This document shows, in pieces, positions 48,703-58,348 of a stretch of DNA of 64,000 bases. How positions within the stretch are numbered: position 1 is the first letter of the stretch; each line of letters begins with the position of its first letter. Source of the DNA: CAWFFV01 sp963814985 (GTDB taxonomy: Bacteria; Chloroflexota; Ktedonobacteria; Ktedonobacterales; Ktedonobacteraceae); the NCBI GenBank assembly GCA_963814985.1, contig CAWFFV010000025.1, positions 62,001-126,000 of the forward strand, written 5' to 3'. The notes under the pieces are model-generated. The model did no database searches. It saw nothing but the letters and a program-made list of their open reading frames with translations, and had not been told where the DNA came from. The translations under genes were made by a program, and so were the position numbers.

Positions 48703-50036
48703 TCAGGACCTTCTATGCTCTTTAAGAAGCAGAACGGAAATAAAGGAAAGCAGAGACATAAAAATAATAAAGATGGCTATGAGCACATAAGAAGGACGGC
48801 CGGCTGCAAAGCCACCACCAAATGTTTTGTAATGTAACAGCAAATAGATTGCCACGATAGGGGCAGGCCCCCCCGCTGTGACCGATGCCAGTTGATAACC
48901 TAGCGACGCTCCACTGTAGCGAAGTCTGGTCTCAAACTGCTCGGAGATCAGGGCCGCTTCAGGTCCGTATAGCCAGGACTCACAGATTCCTATCGAGAAG
49001 ACAAAAGCGCAGACAACGAGCACCGGGTTTTTCGTCTGAAGAAGGAGAAAGTAAGGGAAGACAAAAGCGGCCATCAGAATAGTACCGAGCGCAAACCACA
49101 ACTTGCGTCCAACGCGATCTGAAATAAGAGCAAACGTCGGTATAGCGAAGAAACCCACCACGGCGGAGAGGGCGAAGCCTGTGTAGAGCAGGCGGATATC
49201 AAGTTTCACATCCTGTGCGGTATAGGAAAGCATAAAGGTCGTAAAGATATAGAAGGGAGCGGTTTCACCGGAACGCAGGAGAGCGCACAGGAGAATCTTG
49301 CGCCAGTGGTAGCGCATTACTTCTAAAAGGGGCGTTTTCGAGATATGCTTCTCTTCTTTCAATTTGGAAAAAGAGGGAGTCTCCAGGATACGCAACCGAA
49401 TGTACAGACCAAGGATAACCAGGACGGTACTTAACAAAAAAGGGATACGCCATCCAATGCTCTCAAAAGCAGAACCGGGATAGAGAGACTGGAAGAGTAG
49501 CACAATAAGTGCTGCAAGGGCCAGACCTATGGGTACGCCTGTTTGTGGCCAGCTTGCCCAGAAACATCGGCGCTCATCATCGCCATATTCCATTGATAAC
49601 AATACTGATCCGCCCCATTCGCCACCAAGGCCTACCCCTTGCAAAAAACGTAGCGTTGCCAGAATGATAGGTGCAACAAGACCAATGGTTGCATATCCTG
49701 GTAACACACCCATTAGCATGGTAGAACTGCCCATAAGCAAGAGGGTGGCAACAAGGGTTGACTTGCGTCCAACACGATCACCGAACCAGCCAAAAAAGCA
49801 CCGCCAAGCGGACGGGCGATAAATCCGATAAAATTCGTGATAAATGCTGCAATGACTCCTGTATAGGGATCTAAGCGTGGAAAAAAGAGTTGTGGGAAAA
49901 CAGTGGCAGCCAGGAAGCCGTACAAAAAAAAATCATACCACTCGATAGCTGTACCAAGTGTACTTGCGCTAATAATGGGGAGCATTTTTCGTAGCGTGAT
50001 AGAGGGATGTGCTGGATTCACACTCGTCGTCGCCAT
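48703..50036 (-). pseudogene. MHS-family MFS transporter, one frameshift
   Basis: The N terminus (MLPIISASTLGTAIEWYDFF, LYGFLAATVFPQLFFP, GFIARPLGGAF) and the rest (MLMGVLPGYATIGLVAP, GVGLGGEWGGSVLLSMEY, YSGASLGYQLASVTAGG) belong to one 12-helix metabolite:H+ symporter. One T missing in a run (A6 on the + strand, 49794-49799) shifts the frame right before the conserved GDRVGRKS loop. Without it, it would be about 444 residues and a close relative of the intact carrier at 53649. Typical substrates of this group are organic acids such as citrate, shikimate or alpha-ketoglutarate; the substrate here is unknown. Confidence 0.85.
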
Positions 50037-50102
50037 TGAGCCTCCTCTTCGACAATGAATTAAAGAGACGACCGAAAGATCTGCTTCATTATATATTATT
50101 TA

Positions 50103-50224
50103 TATGTTGTGTGGGTTTTGTTACCAGTAGCAGAAGTTGCAGCGCAACTTCTGCTACAGGTAACAAAACCCACACAACATGAGAGCGAGCCACCGCAGGT
50201 GGCGAGCAGATCCAATAGTTACTC
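50103..50224. repeat. Module A repeat in inverted orientation, truncated
   Basis: Read on the minus strand it starts with GGAGTAACTATTGGATC, then the left hairpin GCCACCTGCGGTGGC, then the central hairpin. That hairpin (50104-50180) has arms of about 37 bases with one mismatch and a three-base loop, the longest in the window. The right hairpin and right end are missing. Confidence 0.75.
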
Positions 50225-50300
50225 CGAGGATTGAAATATCACCTCTTTTCAGGCATACTACATGAGGTAGAATAATATTTTCATCCTTGCAGGAATCCTT

Positions 50301-52574
50301 ATGCTAAAGTTCATAGAACGTAGGATCACTCTACAATTGTTTGTCTTCTACAGTTTATTCGTCATACCACTCCTTTTAGGAGGTATAGAGTTATATTTGT
50401 TTCAGCTTGATGCCTTACAACAAAGTGCCCAGCAAACAGATTCAACTTTCACGCAAGCTATTGCGCTTGACGTTGAGTCCGATCTCCATGTTATCACAGC
50501 ACAAGATCTGGCTCTAGCCAGAAGTGAGGCTGCAAGCCAATTAAACCTGCGTCAACTCGCCTCTATCTTTGCCACCGACCATCTCTCTCATCCTGACATC
50601 GGCCTCTATTTTGTCTGTAATCCATCCGGTCAAATGCTGCTGCAATACCCATCCAGCCAAAGTGAGTTCAGTCAGTATTGCCATACCAGCGATTATTTAC
50701 AGGAAGCACTCAAAAGTGATCAGGTTGCTATTTCTCCTGAGCAAAAAAGCGTGACGACAAATACACATGTTGTCGCTATTGCCTCTCGGATTACCGATGC
50801 CAACCATCACATTCTTGGCGTCATGGTCATTTACTGGTCCTTAGACCAACTTGCAACTCATCTTATGGTTGTACGGCAGCAATTTACGAATAACAACGAG
50901 GGTAGTATCTGGGTCGTAGATGAGAATGGCCAACCTCTGGCCACTACCGCAGGTAATTCCTTGAAAAGTAACCTGCTTAACACGTTGCCGGGTCTGAATA
51001 ACGCTCTGAAGGGAAAATTGGGGAATCAGGTTGCTCATGAGCAGAACCACGACTGGTTTTATAGTTATGTCCAGGTGGCCGGAACCCATTGGGCTGTGGT
51101 CATACAACATCCGAAAGAGATCATCTTTGCTACGGTAATTAGTTTTCAGAATAGCTTGATTGTGGCATTGTTCATGCTAACCCTCGGCGCAAGCTGTTTC
51201 TGGTTTGCAATGCATGGTTGGGTGGTCGCACCACTTTCTAGATTAGCAGAGGCAGTTCCCAGGATCAAACCGGATCAAACGGTGAGGGTCACGGATGAAG
51301 AAATCTTTGTCAGGGAGCGCCAGAGAGTTGATGAGATTGGACAATTAATCGCTGCTTTCTCGACGATGGAAGACGAGATACATACTCTTTTTCGCAAAAG
51401 TGACGAGAAGAGCCAGGCTCGTTTACATACCCTGGATGTGATCATGCGTAGTATGGCTGAGGGAGTGCTCCTGGAACGTCCAGATGGACAGACTGTGTAT
51501 GTTAACCAGAGTTTTTGTCAAATGGTTGGTATCTCACCACCAGACGGCATTCTGGATCTAGATTCCTTTACTGATAGCCATTTATCAGAGAAACTATTGG
51601 AACTTATCGAAGATCCTGAATCCTATCAGAAAGCCATTTGTCGAGCCGAGGATGGAGAGAAATCGCAGGTCGTAGAGTTTCAACTTCGTGGCTACTATAA
51701 TCAAGTTGGTCAACTGGTGCTGGCACGACGTGACATACGTGTACGCCTTTTTTCTGTATGTGATCTGACAGGTCAGACGATTGGACGTGGCAAGGTTTTC
51801 CATGATGTGACGCGGTACAATGAGGCTGAACGAGTCAAGAAGAATTTGCTAGCAATTGTCTCTCATGAACTGCGCACGCCTCTGACTGCTATCAAGGGAT
51901 ATGCAAGCAGTCTTCTGGAAGATGATGTTGAGCTGGACGACATATTACAAAAAGACTTTCTGCGACGCATTGTCGGAGAGAGTGATCGGATGGCTCTCCT
52001 TATCACAAGCCTTCTTGAAATGTCACAGCTTGAAGCAGGAACCCTCAAACTTTACCCAGGCTTTCATTCCCTGAACTCACTGCTTGAAGCGGTTGTGCTG
52101 GCTGATGAGCGAGACCATATACGAGTGGATTTGTCTGATGAGTTACCGCTCTTGTTTGTTGATAGGCGACGTATTGAGATTGTATTACGCAATTTATTGG
52201 AAAATGCTCGACGCTATGCCGGAGCCGATGCATTGATCGAGATTTCCGCCAGATGCGAGCTGGATCAAACAGCTAGCGCTCCTGGTCTTTATCTGAGTGT
52301 CGCAGACAATGGAGCAGGGATACCATCCCACCTGACTGAGCGAATTTTCGATCATTTCTACCAGGTAGACAGCGGTCGAGAACGCGGTAGTAGTGGAGTG
52401 GGATTGGGACTGGCCATTTGTCGTGGTTTTGTTGGCGCTCATGGAGGGCGGATATGGGCCGAGAACCGAAGTCAGGGGGGGACAGGGGCAATCTTTCATA
52501 TCTGGCTACCAGCAAAGTTGCTGCGCAAACGTGACTCTTCGTTGGATATGTTTCAGATAAACAGCGCACCGTGA
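50301..52574 (+). CDS. Sensor histidine kinase (extracytoplasmic domain, HAMP, PAS, kinase)
   Basis: A 757-residue membrane kinase. A first membrane segment (about 10-35) is followed by about 240 extracytoplasmic residues of dCache-like type (YFVCNPSGQMLLQYP, GVMVIYWSLDQL, SIWVVDENGQPLA), a second segment (about 285-308), a HAMP-like region, a PAS-like domain (about 385-500) and then HisKA/HATPase: LLAIVSHELRTPLTAIKGY, VLRNLLENARRYAG, DNGAGIPSHLTERIFDHFY and SGVGLGLAICRGFVG. All kinase boxes are present. It lies 22 bases before the regulator gene (52597) and is flanked by two MHS carriers, so it may sense a carboxylate (inference). Confidence 0.92.
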   Translation: MLKFIERRITLQLFVFYSLFVIPLLLGGIELYLFQLDALQQSAQQTDSTFTQAIALDVESDLHVITAQDLALARSEAASQLNLRQLASIFATDHLSHPDIGLYFVCNPSGQMLLQYPSSQSEFSQYCHTSDYLQEALKSDQVAISPEQKSVTTNTHVVAIASRITDANHHILGVMVIYWSLDQLATHLMVVRQQFTNNNEGSIWVVDENGQPLATTAGNSLKSNLLNTLPGLNNALKGKLGNQVAHEQNHDWFYSYVQVAGTHWAVVIQHPKEIIFATVISFQNSLIVALFMLTLGASCFWFAMHGWVVAPLSRLAEAVPRIKPDQTVRVTDEEIFVRERQRVDEIGQLIAAFSTMEDEIHTLFRKSDEKSQARLHTLDVIMRSMAEGVLLERPDGQTVYVNQSFCQMVGISPPDGILDLDSFTDSHLSEKLLELIEDPESYQKAICRAEDGEKSQVVEFQLRGYYNQVGQLVLARRDIRVRLFSVCDLTGQTIGRGKVFHDVTRYNEAERVKKNLLAIVSHELRTPLTAIKGYASSLLEDDVELDDILQKDFLRRIVGESDRMALLITSLLEMSQLEAGTLKLYPGFHSLNSLLEAVVLADERDHIRVDLSDELPLLFVDRRRIEIVLRNLLENARRYAGADALIEISARCELDQTASAPGLYLSVADNGAGIPSHLTERIFDHFYQVDSGRERGSSGVGLGLAICRGFVGAHGGRIWAENRSQGGTGAIFHIWLPAKLLRKRDSSLDMFQINSAP

Positions 52575-52596
52575 GCGCTACGGAAGGAGTCATCAT

Positions 52597-53289
52597 ATGC
52601 CTTATGAAAAACACATTTTAGTTGTAGACGATGAGCCAAGCATTCAAGATTTTATCCGCCGAAATCTGGAACTGCGATCTTTTAAGGTATCGCTTGCAAG
52701 TAATGGTTTGGAAGCATTGGCATTGTTTGATCAAGCCAACTATATCCTGGTAATCCTGGATATCATGATGCCTAAGATGGATGGGTTAGAGGTGTGTCGT
52801 CGTATCAGACAGACCAGTACCGTTCCGATTCTTATCCTCACTGCACTTGGGGAAGAGACCGATAAAATAGCCGCCCTGGACCAGGGAGCAGATGACTATT
52901 TGACAAAGCCTTTTGGTGTTGGTGAGCTATTAGCGCGAGTGCGAGCAATACTACGTCGCAACCATTGGGCCGAGGCCCCTCCTTCCATCGCGACTCAGCG
53001 TTTTGGGAATTTGGAGATTGATTTTGAGCAGCGACGTGTTTGGCGTGAGAGTGAACTGGTTAAACTCTCTCCCACAGAGTTTGATTTGCTACAGGCGTTG
53101 GCATTACATCCAGGAAAGATTTTTACGCACGAGGCTTTGCTCAGACGCGTTTGGGGTCCAGAATACAGTCGGGAGTCTGAATATTTGCGAGTCTATATTG
53201 GACGACTGAGACGCAAACTTGAGGTTGATCCCACCAGACCAGCCCATCTCATGACCGAACCAGGAGTAGGATACTATCTCGTCCGCTAA
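52597..53289 (+). CDS. OmpR/PhoB-type response regulator
   Basis: A 230-residue regulator. The receiver domain has LVVDDEPSIQDFI (acid pocket), VILDIMMPKMDG (phosphoacceptor Asp), LTALGEETD (Thr) and YLTKPFGVGELLARV (Lys). The C-terminal winged helix has LSPTEFDLLQALALHPGKIF and SEYLRVYIGRLRRKLE. All receiver residues are intact. It is 22 bases after the sensor kinase gene, with GAAGGAG as ribosome site, so the two form an operon. Probable targets include the carrier at 53649. Confidence 0.95.
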   Translation: MPYEKHILVVDDEPSIQDFIRRNLELRSFKVSLASNGLEALALFDQANYILVILDIMMPKMDGLEVCRRIRQTSTVPILILTALGEETDKIAALDQGADDYLTKPFGVGELLARVRAILRRNHWAEAPPSIATQRFGNLEIDFEQRRVWRESELVKLSPTEFDLLQALALHPGKIFTHEALLRRVWGPEYSRESEYLRVYIGRLRRKLEVDPTRPAHLMTEPGVGYYLVR

Positions 53290-53320
53290 AGATTCTGTTT
53301 CGCCGCTCATATTTTTCCTG

Positions 53321-53374
53321 ATTCCTCGCCACTTGCGAGCCACCGCAAGTGGCGAGGAGATCTGAGGCGTTACA
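53321..53374. repeat. Minimal module A repeat acting as a hairpin after the regulator gene
   Basis: A hairpin of CCTCGCCACTTGCG and CGCAAGTGGCGAGG with an inner loop, followed by TCTGAGGCGTTAC, the end of module A. It lies about 30 bases after the stop at 53289 and may terminate transcription of the two-component operon. The remaining gap to 53648 is AT-rich with likely promoter elements for the carrier gene. Confidence 0.65.
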
Positions 53375-53648
53375 ATGTTTATACACTTGTTTATATCCCC
53401 ATCCACTCCGTTTACGAGGTATTTACGAAACTCACCTTATAATAAACACATCCACTTACGTATTCTGTATAAGCAGAAGGTACGCAGTTTAACGACATTC
53501 CATCTCTACTTTCAATGACGAGAAAGGAGAAATGCAACGATCACTGCACGTTTTTCCAGCAACACAAACGTCTGTTCCCCTTCATCACCGCGTGTCCACA
53601 CAGCATGTTTCGTATTTATCAATTCATGAAACGGTACAGGAGGATACC

Positions 53649-54956
53649 ATGGCATCTATTGCAACTTCAACGTCAGAAGTAACGACCCGGCGAATGCTCC
53701 CCATTATCTTTGCCAGTACGCTTGGTACTGCCATCGAATGGTATGATTTCTTTTTGTATGGCACCACTGCCGCCCTCGTTTTTCCAAAACTCTTCTTTCC
53801 TACGTTCAACAGTTTTGTTGGTACCATCCTCTCGCTTACGACCTTTTTGGTTGGTTTCATTGCACGTCCGCTCGGCGGTGCTTTCTTCGGACACTTCGGT
53901 GATCGTATTGGACGCAAGTCAACGCTTGTCGCGACCTTGTTACTTATGGGCGTCTCCACCGTTCTGGTTGGCCTTGTGCCAGGATATACCGTCATCGGTG
54001 TCGCTGCACCTTTACTGATCTCACTGCTACGCTTTTGTCAGGGACTCGGTGTTGGCGGTGAATGGGGTGGCTCAGTTTTGCTGGTCATGGAGCACGCGCA
54101 TTCAAACCGTCGCGGTTTCTGGGCGAGTTGGGCGCAAGTAGGAGCTGTAATCGGTTTGTTACTTTCTGCGGTGATGGTGGCTATTTTTTCAGCCATCTCC
54201 GGAAACCAGTTCGACACCTGGGGTTGGCGTGTTCCATTCCTTTTCAGTATCGTCTTGATCCTCATTGGACTCTTTATTCGTCTGCGGATCGCAGAAACAC
54301 CTCTTTTCGCCAAGGTCAAGGTGGAAAAACAAGAGGCCAAGGCCCCAATTATTGAAGTGTTCAGGCTTCACGGAAAAGAAGTTTTCCTCACCGCAGGCGC
54401 TCGTTTCGTAGAACAGGCTCCATTTTATCTCTTTGCAACATTTGTGCTTGTCTATGGAGTAGAGCAACTGCACCTGAGCAAGCAGCTAGTCCTTTCCGGG
54501 ATCTATATCGCTGCCATCATAGCCTGCTTTACCAACCCGCTGTTTGCCCATCTCTCCGATGGCTTCGGGCGCAAACGCTGGTACTTGATTGGCTGCGTTC
54601 TGATGATGCTCTTTGCATTTCCCTACTTCCTCTTACTCAACAGCGGAGTAGGTTTCCTGGTTATCCTGAGTATTGCGCTCTCACTTGGGGTGTGCCATGC
54701 CTTCGTCTATGGTCCCCAGGCAGCATTAATTGCGGAACATTTCAGTACCAAGGTGCGCTATAGTGGGGCCTCTCTTGGCTACCAGCTTGCTGCCCCATTT
54801 GCTGGTGGTCTTTCGCCAATCATCGCCGTGACGTTGCTAGAAACATATCATGGCTCTTATGTCCCAGTAGCCATCTTTATCATAATCATGGCAGCCATTT
54901 CGTTCTTGTCGGTTCTCGGTCTCAGGGAAACGGCACAGGAGAGTATCGATAATTAG
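53649..54956 (+). CDS. MHS-family MFS transporter (metabolite:H+ symporter)
   Basis: A 435-residue carrier. The start at 53649 is set by AGGAGG seven bases upstream (a start at 53532 would add 39 unlikely residues). It has 12 hydrophobic segments and MHS signatures: STLGTAIEWYDFFLYG, FIARPLGGAFFGHFGDRIGR, GLGVGGEWGGSVLLVMEHA and RIAETPLFAKV. Typical substrates of the family are citrate, shikimate, dicarboxylates, proline or betaine. It is a paralogue of the broken carrier at 48703, and the two enclose the two-component pair. It is likely controlled by that pair. Confidence 0.92.
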   Translation: MASIATSTSEVTTRRMLPIIFASTLGTAIEWYDFFLYGTTAALVFPKLFFPTFNSFVGTILSLTTFLVGFIARPLGGAFFGHFGDRIGRKSTLVATLLLMGVSTVLVGLVPGYTVIGVAAPLLISLLRFCQGLGVGGEWGGSVLLVMEHAHSNRRGFWASWAQVGAVIGLLLSAVMVAIFSAISGNQFDTWGWRVPFLFSIVLILIGLFIRLRIAETPLFAKVKVEKQEAKAPIIEVFRLHGKEVFLTAGARFVEQAPFYLFATFVLVYGVEQLHLSKQLVLSGIYIAAIIACFTNPLFAHLSDGFGRKRWYLIGCVLMMLFAFPYFLLLNSGVGFLVILSIALSLGVCHAFVYGPQAALIAEHFSTKVRYSGASLGYQLAAPFAGGLSPIIAVTLLETYHGSYVPVAIFIIIMAAISFLSVLGLRETAQESIDN

Positions 54957-55072
54957 TGTGAGGTTTCATCGCACAGGCAGAGCAAGAGCTAACAACTCTT
55001 GCTCTGTTCATATTTGGAGAGATGCCGGATATGCTCATATGTTACAGTAATATCTGATGATATCGAAATTCA

Positions 55073-56542
55073 TCAGGAATTCTCTGTCACGAGTTTCTTG
55101 ATATCGCCAAAGGCCCGATAGAAAGTACCTTCCGCTGCCACGCGTACTGCGTCTACGACGTAGCGTACACCCTCTTCGCGAATATTGCGGGGAAACTGGA
55201 CCTTCAAATCCGGGTCAAAACCGGGAGAGACGACGTGCATTCGTAGTCGACCCCCTTCGCTAATGCATTCAAGGATTACTCCTCGGCTGGTGTCTGATGT
55301 TGTCTCAAGGGTTGTTGGCAGTGGTGTCGCAACAATGGCTGGTGCTGTGATTTGTACTGCTTGAGGAACAAATCCCGCTTGAGCGGCCCGGATAGCTGCC
55401 TCACTTACATCAATACAGGCCAGATATCCCTCAGTGGTTACAATGTAGAGATGGTCATGAAAAAACTGCATAGAATAAGCTGAACCACAGCCAGTTGTCA
55501 TTTTCCAGAGCCGCAGGCCTGTTTCATCGAAACAATAAATTGAGGAAGAATTATCACCTGCGAAGACATATTTGCCCTGCTCGGCTGTCGCACAGGAAAA
55601 GATTGTGCCATCACAGTCATAGACAGTGCGGCGTTCACCCTGTTTGGTAAAGCTATAGACCTTCCTATCGCTGGTTCCAGCATAGACCATGGTCTCCTCT
55701 TGCCAACCAAACAACACAGCGCCATTGGTCGTCTTTTCCCAGATAGGGCAGCCATCCTGATGAGCGTACATACTTACACCATGCGAATGTCCATGATAGA
55801 TACCATCTGTACCACAACGTACCATCCAGCCGCGCGAGTGGTTGGTCTCTTTGAACCATTCCGTCTCATCTTCATAGTTGATGCGCGCCACACGTCCATC
55901 GGCATCGGAGACCGCGAGAACACCTTCCCTGATATCCAGCCAGTAGATATCCACATGTTCTGCAATCTGATAAGCAACGCCACTGAGATCATACACATTA
56001 CCATCGTCGGATCCAGCATAGATCCAATCATTATCGGCCACAAGGCATTTGACCCCCTCGGGCAGACTAAATTGGGCCAGACTTTGTCCTGTGTGGTCGA
56101 GTTGAAAAATGTGACCGTCTTCATTGCCGATCCAGCAGTGATGTTCGTTGATAAAGATGCCTAAAGCAGAACGCCCGGACGCAAATTTCCAGGCGATAGG
56201 GGCCTGTTTAGGGCGTGATCGATGATTTGTAGGAGCGTGGTTGTTGGTGTTAGGTGTATGAGAGATGGTCTGGCGACGGGTAATCGGGCGCTTTGGACGT
56301 TGGCCCATGATGGCCTGAGCAAAACCCAGGCGGCTTTTCTTGCGTGTCCTTCTTTGAGCAGCTTTCCTGGCCTGTTCATAAGTAGGATATGTCATAACCA
56401 GAGATCGTCCCTGATAGCCGATATAACCATAGCGAACAGTGACCTGAGTATCTCTGGTCGTGACTTCATAAAACTTGTGAACTCCATTATTTGGATCTGA
56501 TAGCTCAAGATACGTCTTTTCCTCAACCACAGTATTTATCAT
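55073..56542 (-). CDS. WGR-domain protein with a PQQ/WD-like beta-propeller
   Basis: A 489-residue protein. The start at 56542 (MINTVVEEKTYLELSDP) follows an AGGAG site; an ATG 21 bases earlier is possible. The N-terminal WGR domain (about 10-75: KFYEVTTRDTQVTVRYGYIG, then YEQARKAAQRRTRKKSRLGF) is known in other families to bind nucleic acid or to signal. Residues about 130-430 hold some seven repeats of the type WIGNEDGHIFQLDHTGQ, YAGSDDGNVYDL, YAGTSDRKVYSFTKQGERR and FAGDNSSSIYCFDETGLRLW, a beta-propeller. It is the last gene of a minus-strand trio with the SWIM protein and the small protein at 57778. Function unknown; protein scaffold or sensing is likely. Confidence 0.88.
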   Translation of the reverse strand: MINTVVEEKTYLELSDPNNGVHKFYEVTTRDTQVTVRYGYIGYQGRSLVMTYPTYEQARKAAQRRTRKKSRLGFAQAIMGQRPKRPITRRQTISHTPNTNNHAPTNHRSRPKQAPIAWKFASGRSALGIFINEHHCWIGNEDGHIFQLDHTGQSLAQFSLPEGVKCLVADNDWIYAGSDDGNVYDLSGVAYQIAEHVDIYWLDIREGVLAVSDADGRVARINYEDETEWFKETNHSRGWMVRCGTDGIYHGHSHGVSMYAHQDGCPIWEKTTNGAVLFGWQEETMVYAGTSDRKVYSFTKQGERRTVYDCDGTIFSCATAEQGKYVFAGDNSSSIYCFDETGLRLWKMTTGCGSAYSMQFFHDHLYIVTTEGYLACIDVSEAAIRAAQAGFVPQAVQITAPAIVATPLPTTLETTSDTSRGVILECISEGGRLRMHVVSPGFDPDLKVQFPRNIREEGVRYVVDAVRVAAEGTFYRAFGDIKKLVTENS

Positions 56543-56694
56543 CGTAATTTCTCCTGTACTCATGCTATGAGTGCTGTGTAGTAAAAAGAACATTGCCACA
56601 TATATTGTTGCTTATATATTCTTGCGGAGGGTGCCATTTGTGGAAATGGCTGAGAAAATCGAATCCTCAGATGAGAAGTCTCTTGAGCCGGGTT

Positions 56695-57735
56695 TTAACA
56701 AGCTGCGCGTTGCTGCCAGATTGCCGGTATTGTTTCCATCTCGTGATGATCATAGTCGTCAGAATGTGGAGGAAACACATTGTAGCTTTGGACCACTGAG
56801 AGTGCGCTGTTTTCATCCGAGATCAGGCTGAGGAAAACAGTCAACCAGTGGTCAGCTTCGGGAACGTCTTGTCCTCGTACAATACAGTAATCGTTGACGT
56901 AGCGGCTATTTTTGAACACACGCACACGCCGCTCTCGTTGTTTGGCAGGATCACGGCGCACGCGATAGACGCGTTTTTCATGAGTATAGCAAATGCTGGA
57001 AACATCGAGGTAACGTTGGCGCTCCAGTTGTCCATACAGTTCTTCACCTAGAAAGAGACGTAGCGTGTTTTCTGCTCGCTGCTTTGGTGTAAAACCGTCT
57101 CCCAGGTTTACCTGATCACCCACACGCAGGATATCACCAAGCCCAATACGTGGTGTTCCTGATCTGGCGCGGTGAGACACTTTAAAATGCTCAGGAGGTT
57201 GTCCTGCCATGGCGAAGCCCGCAACGCGAGCGACTTCAGCAGCGATAGCATACCCGGCCCAACCTGCGACCCCTGCTACCATACTTTGCTGTGTTGGGTG
57301 ATAGCGTTCAGCGAAGGCTACCAGCCCTGTTGCGATTCCCCCATTGCCTGTGGCAAGGCGTAACAGGATGAACTGGTAAGGTTTGTTATCCAGAGTGCTG
57401 CGACGCTGCTCAATGGACCATGTACCTCCCAGTCCAGGCCATTGTTGGCGTGTAGCTTGTATCAGTAGATGCTGCTTGGCGGCAGCACCACTCACACTTC
57501 CTCTGTTGGGAACTGGCTGTTGTGAAGTTGTCAGTAATTGTGCAAGGCGTGTATGTTTGCAAGAGCGCACGGTACTTTGTGTACTGCCATCCTGGTTGAA
57601 TGTCCAGGATGGGCAATCACATGATAAGTCGCCTGTGCGCCGCTCTGCCAGGACACGATACCAGGAATTGGCTCGTGAGGCCGACTCAATAGCCATTACA
57701 AGGCTATAGTCGCCATTAGCAAGGCTGCGTGGCAT
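56695..57735 (-). CDS. SWIM zinc-finger protein
   Basis: A 346-residue protein; the start at 57735 has GGGAGGA about eight bases upstream. Its N terminus has a SWIM-type zinc site: DLSCDCPSWTF then TVRSCKHTRLAQLL (CXCX(n)CXH). The rest is globular without membrane segments (GLGGTWSIEQRRSTLDNKPY, KVYRVRRDPAKQRERRVRVF) and unrecognised. SWIM domains bind DNA, RNA or proteins. It is about 150 bases upstream of the WGR gene in transcription order, so probably in one operon. Sets of WGR and SWIM proteins recur in bacteria with large genomes, sometimes near MoxR-type ATPases; none is visible here. Confidence 0.8.
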   Translation of the reverse strand: MPRSLANGDYSLVMAIESASRANSWYRVLAERRTGDLSCDCPSWTFNQDGSTQSTVRSCKHTRLAQLLTTSQQPVPNRGSVSGAAAKQHLLIQATRQQWPGLGGTWSIEQRRSTLDNKPYQFILLRLATGNGGIATGLVAFAERYHPTQQSMVAGVAGWAGYAIAAEVARVAGFAMAGQPPEHFKVSHRARSGTPRIGLGDILRVGDQVNLGDGFTPKQRAENTLRLFLGEELYGQLERQRYLDVSSICYTHEKRVYRVRRDPAKQRERRVRVFKNSRYVNDYCIVRGQDVPEADHWLTVFLSLISDENSALSVVQSYNVFPPHSDDYDHHEMETIPAIWQQRAAC

Positions 57736-57777
57736 AACAAAATCCTCCCTCATTTATTTGAAAAATCCGCGCTGGGT

Positions 57778-58146
57778 TTAGCCCCCTCTGGTGAGGCTGA
57801 GAACCAGAATATTTTCCTGTTTGGGGTCGAATTCTCGTACTGGGACGGGGGACGGGGCTATGCCTCCCTGCGCCGGTTGTGTTGCCATCACTGGACGACT
57901 ATTTGCTCTGGCCGCTGCGACTACTTCTTGCGCGACACCAATGGCCCAGCGCTCATCAGCTTCCAGTGTATCCAGAGCTGCAAGCAATTCGATACGTGGA
58001 AATGTGAGGGGAGCGTCACCAGACTTACCAAAGATACGTACTGTGCCAATACCCAGCACAGCCGAGCTAAAATTACCTTGCGTACATCGTGTTTGCCACC
58101 GGCGTCGTAGAGCTTCCTGGCTAACAGATCGGTTGGTGGTAGTCAT
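57778..58146 (-). CDS. Small conserved-looking protein of the WGR/SWIM set
   Basis: A 122-residue soluble protein with SQEALRRRWQTRCTQG, SAVLGIGTVRIFGKSGDAPL and FPRIELLAALDTLEADERWA. No known family is recognised. It is the first gene of the minus-strand trio, 42 bases before the SWIM gene, with GAAGGAG ahead of its ATG. The Arg-rich N terminus and the lack of a signal peptide suggest a cytosolic partner of the SWIM protein. Confidence 0.6.
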   Translation of the reverse strand: MTTTNRSVSQEALRRRWQTRCTQGNFSSAVLGIGTVRIFGKSGDAPLTFPRIELLAALDTLEADERWAIGVAQEVVAAARANSRPVMATQPAQGGIAPSPVPVREFDPKQENILVLSLTRGG

Positions 58147-58348
58147 GTTCTTCTCCTTCTGCCGTAACCTGTTCTGTGAGGTGCTTCTGTTTTCTCATCC
58201 TCACATCAAACTTATTCTTTTTGTTTGTCAGCAGATCGGAAGTTGAAGGTGGTACTCTCCTCTTTCTTGTTACTCTTGATTTTTGCTGGTCGTCATGAAC
58301 GTTGGAAAGAAGACTTGAACGTAAAAATATATGGAGATATAACCTTCG

